The notes under the pieces were generated by a model. It searched no databases. It was not told the DNA's origin and saw only the letters and a program-made list of their open reading frames with translations. Made by a program: the position numbers and the translations under genes. Positions 41,470 to 49,500 of a stretch of DNA of 64,000 bases are shown here, piece by piece. Within the stretch, counting starts at the first letter, position 1. The number at the start of each line of letters is the position of its first letter. This DNA is from UBA1941 sp046329555 (GTDB lineage Bacteria > Bacteroidota > Bacteroidia > Chitinophagales > LD1), in contig JAXLUK010000005.1 in assembly GCA_046329555.1 (NCBI GenBank), positions 1 to 64,000 on the forward strand, given 5' to 3'.

Positions 41470-41865
41470 ATGCGCTACTTGTTGCTGTACCTTGTTGCCT
41501 TAATCACCTTGTTTGTTCTTGACGGACTGTGGCTGGGACTGATTGCCAAAAAATTTAATTACGAAAAACTGGGCTTCCTGCTGGCGGAACAACCTCGGTG
41601 GAGCGCCGCCATTGTATTTTACTTGCTGTACGCAGCGGGCATTTTATTTTTCTGTACCCGCGCAGCCATAGACGCCGCATCGTTGCAAACGGCCTTGCTA
41701 CACGGCGCGGCGCTGGGCCTTTTGTGCTATGGCACCTTCGACCTTACCTGCGCGGCACTGGTGAAAAACTGGCCGCTGATTTTTAGCGTAGTCGATATGA
41801 TTTGGGGTACGGTGATGACGGCTATGGCCAGCACGGTGCTGTTCTATGCCTCGAAATGGATGTAA
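41470..41865 (+). CDS. DUF2177-family membrane protein
   Basis: 131 residues with four membrane segments: YLLLYLVALITLFVLDGLWL, AAIVFYLLYAAGILFF, LLHGAALGLLCYGTFDLTCA and a final one with VDMIWGTVMTAMAST. FDLTCAALVKNWP and DMIWG are typical of the DUF2177 family, whose function is unknown. ATG 41470 follows AAATAAAATCCAACG, with no clear Shine-Dalgarno. Confidence 0.8.
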   Translation: MRYLLLYLVALITLFVLDGLWLGLIAKKFNYEKLGFLLAEQPRWSAAIVFYLLYAAGILFFCTRAAIDAASLQTALLHGAALGLLCYGTFDLTCAALVKNWPLIFSVVDMIWGTVMTAMASTVLFYASKWM

Positions 41866-41883
41866 GCGCCCCTTCGCTATTTC

Positions 41884-42024
41884 ATGTTGAAGTATTTTGA
41901 AGAAGATAGCGGGTCGCATTACGACGCCATGAAAAATTATACTACCAAGCACAACACTTTATGGGATGGAGGTTTGTTGCTACCAGAATTCAAAAGAAAG
42001 TTGCAAGAATTGAACATACTTTAA
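41884..42024 (+). CDS. Short hypothetical frame (46 aa), possibly a gene remnant
   Basis: ATG 41884, MLKYFEEDSGSHYDAMKN to KRKLQELNIL. Composition looks protein-like and the end resembles a genuine C-terminus, but it is too short for a known domain and lacks an upstream start region of its own (19 bp after the DUF2177 stop). It may be the tail of a deleted gene or a small coupled gene. 42025-42148 shows nothing. Confidence 0.3.
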   Translation: MLKYFEEDSGSHYDAMKNYTTKHNTLWDGGLLLPEFKRKLQELNIL

Positions 42025-42668
42025 AAAACTTTTGGCATTAGTGGAATATTATCATTCAAGCTAACTTTCCAGACGTTATCATTCCAATAAGCGTTAATAA
42101 TCTTAGATATAACCGAAAACCAATACTATCACTGCAGTTTTCAACAGCTTAACGCAATAAATTTTGTAACTCCTGCTTTTTTAAATAAACAGCATATCGC
42201 CCAGCCAGTACTAAAACTTGATTCTCCCAATCGCCGATTATAATCTTTGTTTCAGTTTGGGCGGCCATTTCATATAGCGCTAACATTTGAACAACGTTCA
42301 GGCTGCTAAAGACGCTATCATCAACCTCCGAAATTTTGTTTGGTGCGAACTTGTTAAAATAACTATTCGTGCACAAAGTATTAAACGCATGGTACCACCA
42401 CTTATCGCCCTTCTGGTGATTTCTGATGAACGCTTTTAATTCTCCAAAGTCATGCTGATCATTGGGTGCTGCGTATGGTAGTTGTTTAACAATGTTTTCT
42501 TTAATAGTAAGGAAACTCAATTCTTGAATATCCGTATTTACAAAGCCTCCTAAATCTATCATTTGTTTAATGCCTTGAGGGGCTGTCATAAGGTTTACAT
42601 CTACACTTGAAGCCCCCCCTAAAACTAAGATAGGTTAAAACTAGACTGAAAGCACTAATTTCAGTTTT

Positions 42669-42935
42669 ATGAGAAAATCAAAGTTCACGGAAGCGCAGAT
42701 TGTAAAGGCGCTGGATGAGGAACAGAAAGGCCGTAAGGCCGAGGACATTTGTAGAGAACTTGGCGTTAGCCGGGCTACGTTTTACCAATGGAAATCGAAG
42801 TATGGCGGGATGGACGTAAGCCATTTGCAACAACTCAAGGCATTGCAGGAGGAGAACCGCAAGCTTAAAGCGATGTATGCGGATTTGGCTCTGGATCACC
42901 GCATTCTCAAAGAGGTCATCGAAAAAAAGTTGTAG
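42669..42935 (+). CDS. IS3-family OrfA
   Basis: 88 residues with a helix-turn-helix (RKSKFTEAQIVKALDEEQKG ... ELGVSRATFYQWKSKYGGM) and a C-terminal leucine-zipper coil (LKALQEENRKLKAMYADLAL). It binds the terminal repeats. Near its end the A7-G run (42922-42929) is a likely slippery site for making the OrfAB fusion transposase. Confidence 0.93.
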   Translation: MRKSKFTEAQIVKALDEEQKGRKAEDICRELGVSRATFYQWKSKYGGMDVSHLQQLKALQEENRKLKAMYADLALDHRILKEVIEKKL

Positions 42936-43012
42936 GGTCTGAACGGAAACGGCAACTGGTACAACAGCTCAAACAAGAGCAGGGTATCAGTACGGTTCGG
43001 GCCGCACGGATT

Positions 43013-43885
43013 ATGAATATATCCACAGCAGCCGTTTACTATCAATCGAAGAAGGATGACTCAGACGTTATCGCCAAGCTTAACACCCTGGCTGAGATAA
43101 AGCCAACCCGGGGTTTTGACTATTACTTTGGCCGTATACGCAATGAAGGCTTTATATGGAATCATAAGCGGGTGAAACGCGTTTATGATGCGCTACAACT
43201 CAATCTGCGGCGCAAACGCAAGCGAAAGTTACCAGTGCGTGAAAGAGTGCCCTTACTGCGCCCCAGTGCGCCCAATCAAATGTGGAGTATGGATTTTATG
43301 TGCGATACGCTGGCTTGTGGCCGCAAGTTCAGAACGTTGAACATCATAGATGAGTTTAACAGCGAATTGCTGGATATTGAGATTGACTTTTCGCTACCAG
43401 CCAAGCGCGTTATCCGTACGCTGGAAAGAGCCTTCTGGTGCCATGGCAAGCCGATGGCCATACGCGTAGACAACGGCCCGGAGTTCATTAGCGATGCGTT
43501 GGAATCATTTTGCAATCTACCGCAGAACAACATTAAGCTGTCATTTATTCAAAAGGGAAAACCAACTCAAAATGCCTATGTAGAACGTTTTAACCGAACC
43601 TTCCGGGAGGATGTGCTGGATGCGTACTCGTTTAGAACCATTTATCAGGCCCGCAGCGAAGCAGCTTGGTTCCTGGAGGATTACAACAGCCATCATCCTC
43701 ATGAAGCCCTTCAGGGCATGAGTCCGATTGGCTATCGCCATGCTGTTGAAAGTGGAAAACTCGCCCCGCGCCAATCCCCGCCGAGTTTACCACATTGCAA
43801 CAGCGGAACTAATAATAACACCGGTAATAAATTTTTAACTTCAAACATTGTTAACCGCGAAAAGTCTAGAAATACCCTGTCTTAA
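43013..43885 (+). CDS. IS3-family OrfB (transposase catalytic part)
   Basis: rve-type integrase core. The catalytic residues are in WSMDFMCDTL, IRVDNGPEFIS and QNAYVERFNRTFREDVLDAY (D, D, E), and SHHPHEALQGMSP is near the end. Residues before ATG 43013 in the same frame (back to about 42929) continue the protein, so translation most likely enters by -1 frameshift from orfA. The reading frame is intact. Confidence 0.93.
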   Translation: MNISTAAVYYQSKKDDSDVIAKLNTLAEIKPTRGFDYYFGRIRNEGFIWNHKRVKRVYDALQLNLRRKRKRKLPVRERVPLLRPSAPNQMWSMDFMCDTLACGRKFRTLNIIDEFNSELLDIEIDFSLPAKRVIRTLERAFWCHGKPMAIRVDNGPEFISDALESFCNLPQNNIKLSFIQKGKPTQNAYVERFNRTFREDVLDAYSFRTIYQARSEAAWFLEDYNSHHPHEALQGMSPIGYRHAVESGKLAPRQSPPSLPHCNSGTNNNTGNKFLTSNIVNREKSRNTLS

Positions 43886-45131
43886 AAATGGGGGGGCTTC
43901 ACACTTGTTAGAGCAAACTTTTCAAACATAGACAATAACTTGAGCTGCTTTCTATCCATTAACTGCTCGGCTTTTCCTAAACTAGACGAATTAATGAGGA
44001 CGGCTCTTTTTTTATTGTTAGGAACTCTATTTTCTGAATTCAATAACTCGAGAAGCGTAAGATAGCCTAAATTATCTACGGCTCCACCGTCATAGACTCG
44101 AAGAATGTTCTTGGTGCTATCCAAAGTGAAATTTACGGTTGGCAACAATCCAGGAAAGGAAGCACTAGCTGTAACCGCATACAACAGAGGCAGCCCATAC
44201 CCGTTACTGGCCATAGGGAGGTTTCCCTGAGGAGACTGAGTTCCATTTATTCGAAAGCTTGATAGTACATGCGGCATCATCGGCAACCGCTCCGAATTAT
44301 TATAAATTGTTCCGTTGCAAACATACATAGGTAGCTGAGCAGGCGCTGTTCCTTTAGGGGAAAAAAAGTCAGATAATTTCAATGGTTTGATTGTGTCTTT
44401 ATAGAAGACCTTTCCTTCTTGCAGGCAATCATGACTTAGCGCCTTTAAGTACTTTTTATATCCTACCTTGCTTTCGAATAACGGAACATTAACAATTTGA
44501 TATTTGTGTGTTTTTTGAAAAATATACTCCGGCAATAAATCATAATGATCATTGGACTTCCAGAAATCAAAAAAACTCTGGTATCTATCTAGCACTCCAT
44601 ACTTCTTTAATACAAAATAGTAACCTAAAGCGTATCCTCCCCCGGAAACACTGGAAGCATAATCCATTTCACGAAGTAGATTTGTTTTTCCGTCACTAAT
44701 TTTTTCAAGACCCATCAAAACGCCCAGAGTAAAATACTGCGCTCGAGACCCTCCGCCGGAAGCAGCAACCCCAAATGCCAGAGTGGAGTCCTGATTTGGC
44801 CGGCTTTGCACAGAGGTATATGGCGAAATGCTAACTTCTTTTACAGGTATATAATTGTTGTCAAAAAACACAGGGGGTAATGTTGATTTACAGCTGTTAA
44901 GCGAAATCGAGATAATCGCCAAAAGGAATAAACAAAAATTACGGTTCTTGGCCGACTGGTTGTTGAACTTTAAGCGGTTTGTCATGGGCGTTTTTTGCTG
45001 ATTACCTGATTACATTTAATTCATATACACGTTTTAAAGATATAATATTTCGCGGGTTTTGAACCTGCTTATCCTATTCCCGTCAAAGAAAAATTGCCAC
45101 CCCTTCCCCATCCCAATTATTTTATGGAATT

Positions 45132-45506
45132 ATGCTGTTCAATCATCATTACTGTATGTGTAACCTGATTATATTACTGTGTTGCCTGCTCTCCCTGAAT
45201 GGCGTGGCGCAGGTGAACTTTGAAAAAGTGGGCGAAAAGAAGAATATGCACGTCACCGTAAAAGTGCTGGGCCCGGAACTGGTGGTGGTGGTGCCCGACG
45301 ATAACAGCACCCGCTTTAGCGCCGGCACCTTGCCCAAAGAACTGCAACAAGATGGTCTGCAACTTACCGTTAGCGGCGACATCGGAAAAATTCCGCCTAA
45401 TGTGCGCATGATTGGCACGCCCTTCCGCATCACAAAAATTTGCCTCACTAAAGCCATGCAGCAGCAATACAAACTGAAGAAACGCAAGTATGCGGTGTCG
45501 TATTAG
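45132..45506 (+). CDS. Small secreted protein, unknown function (124 aa)
   Basis: A hydrophobic signal (CNLIILLCCLLSLNGVAQ) with cleavage expected after VAQ. ATG 45156 is an alternative start giving a tighter signal peptide. The mature part is basic, with strands MHVTVKVLGPELVVVVPDD and GLQLTVSGDIGKIPPNVRMI, and ends KKRKYAVSY. Not recognised. It is divergent from the patatin-like gene. 45507-45783 downstream contains only a short TCGA-rich stretch related to the 112-bp repeat. Confidence 0.55.
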   Translation: MLFNHHYCMCNLIILLCCLLSLNGVAQVNFEKVGEKKNMHVTVKVLGPELVVVVPDDNSTRFSAGTLPKELQQDGLQLTVSGDIGKIPPNVRMIGTPFRITKICLTKAMQQQYKLKKRKYAVSY

Positions 45507-45783
45507 GCGATGAGTTGATGTTCGACGATTCGATATTCGACTTATCGACAGTTCGATAACCGATACTACTGGTTAGCGGGAGTGCTTTATTGCCTCGGAA
45601 CGTTTCATCGAAACCTTGCGTCGGCGAAGCTTCTTAATGTACCTCAGGTTGAATAGAGCGGAGAATCACACTGAGGCGCAGGCACGATGTTCAGGTTCGC
45701 ATCAAATCCAAAATCAACGTCGAAGATCGTACCGTCGCTAAGTAGAACATCGAACCATTGTTTAACTTTTTCTACTTTGCGGT

Positions 45784-46470
45784 ATGTTCCGGCAACTGAT
45801 CAGTTTCCTGCTGCTGCTTAAAGTGAAGTGTCTGGCGCGTTTGTTCTTCCGCTTTGAAACGCAATGGCCGAACAACAACCGCCAACTACCCTGGAACGAA
45901 GTGCGCCTGATTGTGTTCCTGAACCATACCTCGCTGTACGAGCCGCTTTTCCTGGGCATCCTCCCCACCTGGTTCCTGTGGCAACTCTCTAAACGCATGG
46001 TGGCTCCCGGCGCCGATAAAACCTTGAACCGTCCGCTGGTAGGCCTGTTCTACAAATTGGCTAGCCCGGGCATGGTGTCTATCTCCCGCAAACGCGATGA
46101 TACCTGGCAGCAATTTATGGACTCCATCGTATCTGATGCTATCATTGTTATCATCCCTGAAGGACGCATGAAACGCAGCAATGGTTTGGATTTGAACGGC
46201 AACAAAATGACGGTGAAGGGCGGTGTAGCCGATATTTTAAAGGAATTGCATTCGGGTAAAATGCTGATTGCACTGAGCGGAGGCCTGCACCATGTGCATG
46301 TGCCGGGCGAATACCGCGTGCGCCTTTTTAAGACCCTGCACATGCGTATTGAACAAATGGACATTGATACCTACAAAGCGCAGTTTGGCAGCGACGTACA
46401 ATCGCCTGAATGGCGCAAAGCCGTCATTGCCAACCTGCAACAGCGCCTGGAAAATGATATTCCGGGGTAA
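45784..46470 (+). CDS. 1-acyl-sn-glycerol-3-phosphate acyltransferase-like protein (PlsC family)
   Basis: 228 residues. Acyltransferase block I is FLNHTSLYEPLFLG, H-x4-E in place of the usual H-x4-D. Block III is VIIPEGRMKRSNG, with PEG as in PlsC, and SISRKRDDTW sits between. These enzymes transfer an acyl chain to lysophosphatidate or a related lipid at the membrane. The N-terminus has one hydrophobic segment. The conservative Asp-to-Glu change may alter substrate or be tolerated; activity is not certain. Confidence 0.78.
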   Translation: MFRQLISFLLLLKVKCLARLFFRFETQWPNNNRQLPWNEVRLIVFLNHTSLYEPLFLGILPTWFLWQLSKRMVAPGADKTLNRPLVGLFYKLASPGMVSISRKRDDTWQQFMDSIVSDAIIVIIPEGRMKRSNGLDLNGNKMTVKGGVADILKELHSGKMLIALSGGLHHVHVPGEYRVRLFKTLHMRIEQMDIDTYKAQFGSDVQSPEWRKAVIANLQQRLENDIPG

Positions 46471-46536
46471 CCCATAGGCGCAACATTGCGTCTTGCTGTT
46501 AAAACCATTAGCTTAGTCATCTGGTAACTGAGTAGT

Positions 46537-49500
46537 TTGACCTTTCGATTTACATGGTTGTTGCTATTGCTGCTGGCCGCATCGTTTTTGCGCGCCGCAG
46601 AAGAGGGGTTTTGTCCGCAGTGCCGCAGCTTAGTTTTTAAAGAAAACAAAAACCAGTGGCACCCGAATGTGCGTTTCCTGGCGGAAACGCGCACCGGTCA
46701 GATTTATCTGGAAGACCGCACCTTTACCTACGTGGTGTATGATACGCTTTCCCTACTGCGTTTTGCCGAAGCGCATCACGGAAAAAACATTCCGCCTGAA
46801 GCGCGCATCTTCCGGGCGCATGCGCTAAAAATGCGGCTGTTGAATGCCGCGACCGTACAACCGGCAGGTGAAGATCAGATCAGCGAATACTTCAATTATT
46901 TTCTGGGCAACGACCGCAGCCGCTGGGCCTCGCGCGTGCGGGGTTTTCATGCCGTGCGCTATCGCCAGTTGTATCCCAACATCGATGTACAGGCCTATTC
47001 TTCAGGCGGTAGTTTTAAGTATGATTTTGTAGTGAAGCCGGGCGGCAATATCGCATCAATTGCGATGCAGTACGAAGGCGCGGAAAAGATGCGAGTGCAT
47101 CAGGGCGCGCTGTACCTCACTACTTCTGTTGGTGAGGTGATGGAAGCAGCGCCGTATGCCTATCAGTATGTTGATGGCGAAAAGCGCGAAGTGCGGTGTG
47201 GGTTTAAACTGGACGGAACAACGGTGCGCTTTCTCTTCCCCGATGGCTATGATGCCTCACGCGAGCTCACTATCGATCCTACGCTCATCTTTTCTACCTA
47301 CAGCGGCAGCACGGCCGATAATTTTGGGTATACCGCAACGTATGACAGCCATGGCAATGCGTATGCCGGAGGCTCGGTGTTCCAGTTTTTCCAGTATCCG
47401 GTAACGGCCGGCGCACTGCAAACATCATGGGCGGGCGGCATTGGCTACAACATTCCGGGCGGACTAAGCGCCACGGGAACAGATATGGCCATCACCAAGT
47501 ATGACAGCGCCGGCACGGTGCGCTTGTTCTCTACGTATTTTGGTGGCAATAAAGATGATTTGCCGCATTCGATGATTGTGAGTAGTTATGATGAGCTGCT
47601 GTTGTTTGGCACTACGGGCAGTACCAATTTCCCGGTCACGCCGAATGCTTTTGATACCACGTATAATGGCGGTCCGGATGCCGGCTTGTTCAACGGTATT
47701 GCGGTGCATTACCAAACGGGCAGTGATATTGTAGTGGCGCGATTTTCGCCAGATGGCACGATACTACTGGGTTCTACCTACATTGGCGGCAATGGTATTG
47801 ATGGATTGAACTATCCCGAAAATCAGGGATTGAATTACAACTATGCCGATGAAGTGCGCGGTGAAATTGAAGTGGATGACAATAACAATGTCATTATTGG
47901 TACTTGTACGAATTCCAGCAATTTCCCAACATCTATTAATGCCTACCAGCATGTATATGGCGGCGGACAAGCAGATGGCGTTTTGTTTAAATTGAACAGC
48001 ACGCTGTCGCAGCTTATTTGGAGTACTTATCTGGGCGGTGCGCAGGATGATGCGATTTACAGTGTAGCGTTTGACCGCAACAAAGATATTTATGTGTGCG
48101 GGGGAACGCGCTCGGCTAATTTTCCCACTACTACCGGGGTGATTCAGCCAACCTTAAGCGGCGGCAGGGCCGATGGTTTTATTACGCATTTGAATAAAAC
48201 CGCCGACCACGTGTTGCATGCTACGTATTATGGTTCGAACACTTACGATCAGAATTACTTTGTAGAATGCAATAAGCAGAATCAGGTGTATGTGCTGGGC
48301 CAGACCTTTGCGCAGGATTCTACATTTATCAGAAACTCGCAATACAACCGCCTGCGCAGCGGCCAGTTCATTTCGAAATTTACACCCGCATTAGATTCTG
48401 TGGAGTGGAGCAATGTGTTTGGTTCGGGACGCGGATTGCCAGATATATCGCCCACCGCTTTCTTAGTTGATTTATGTAACAAGATTTATGTGAGCGGATG
48501 GGGCAGTGATTTTCGTCCCTTTGGCAGCACCTATCTCACCACCAAGGGGCTGGATATTACGGCCAATGCGTATCAATCTACCACCGATACCAATGATTTT
48601 TATGTGATGGTGATGGAAGATGATGCATCGCTGCTCAACTACGCTACGTATTTTGGCAATCCGGTTGCGGAAGACCATGTGGACGGAGGCACCAGTCGTT
48701 TCGACAGAAAGGGCGTGATTTACCAAAGCGTGTGCGCCGGATGTGGCGGCAGCAGTGCGTTTCCCACATATCCGGCCAATACCGTTTCGCCCACTAACAA
48801 TTCCTACAACTGCAATAACGCCATCTTCAAATTTGATTTTAATCTGCCGGCTATTGTGGCTGATTTTTTTGCGCCGCAATCGGGCTGCGCGCCGGTGAAT
48901 GCGCAATTCGTCAACAATTCGCGCTATTTCTCCACCACCCAATTTTCATGGGATTTCGGCGACAGTACCTATTCCAACCAAATTAATCCGCTGCATACGT
49001 ACACCAAGCCAGGGCTATACACCATCACACTGGCATTGTTCGATCCTTCCAGTTGCAATTTGCGCGATACGATGCAGCGACAGATTTTGATTTTAAGAAG
49101 TTCAAAAGATACGCTGCCGGGAATTGAACTGTGTTCACCAGCGGCTGTGCAATTAGGCTTTCCACCGTTGAACGACACCGCAGTGCATTATCGCTGGACG
49201 CCGAACACCTACCTCAGCGACACGAATATTTCTAATCCGGTTTCTTCAGCAGATTCTACGATTCGCTATGCGCTGTATGCATCAAACGGCATTTGTATCG
49301 ACACCTTCTATCAATCCATTCGGATTTTTAATGCGGCCTTTAGCCTGGTGAAAGACACGGCTATTTGTCCGGGCGACACCATTCACGTTACCGTGATTGA
49401 TGCGCAGCATCAGGTGCTCACGTACCAATATAATTTGCAGCCCTACATCATTTCAGGCGACGGCACCAATAGCGTGGCGCTGTTGCCGCCAACGGATACC

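Larger units (their letters stand above)
42608..43902 (+). mobile_element. IS3-family insertion sequence (complete, 1295 bp)
   Basis: Terminal inverted repeats TGAAGCCCCCCC... on both sides and a CACT target duplication at 42604-42607 and 43903-43906. It carries orfA and orfB in the usual -1 frame relation. A 4-bp duplication fits the IS407-like groups of IS3. Solo right ends of the same element are at 2741 and 13978. Confidence 0.92.
42149..44985 (-). pseudogene. Patatin-like phospholipase lipoprotein interrupted by an IS3-family element
   Basis: The N-terminal part is at 43903-44985 and the C-terminal part at 42149-42607. Removing the element (42608-43902) and one CACT duplication gives an in-frame join, FALTSVDVNLMTAPQG. 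Lipobox ISISLNSC; oxyanion motif AASGGGSRAQ; nucleophile region YASSVSGGGYALG; catalytic Asp in VYDGGAVDNLG. Intact, it would be an outer-membrane-associated acyl hydrolase of about 520 residues. The upstream half now ends after VKPPHF inside the element and may give a truncated product with both catalytic residues but no C-terminus. Confidence 0.88.
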
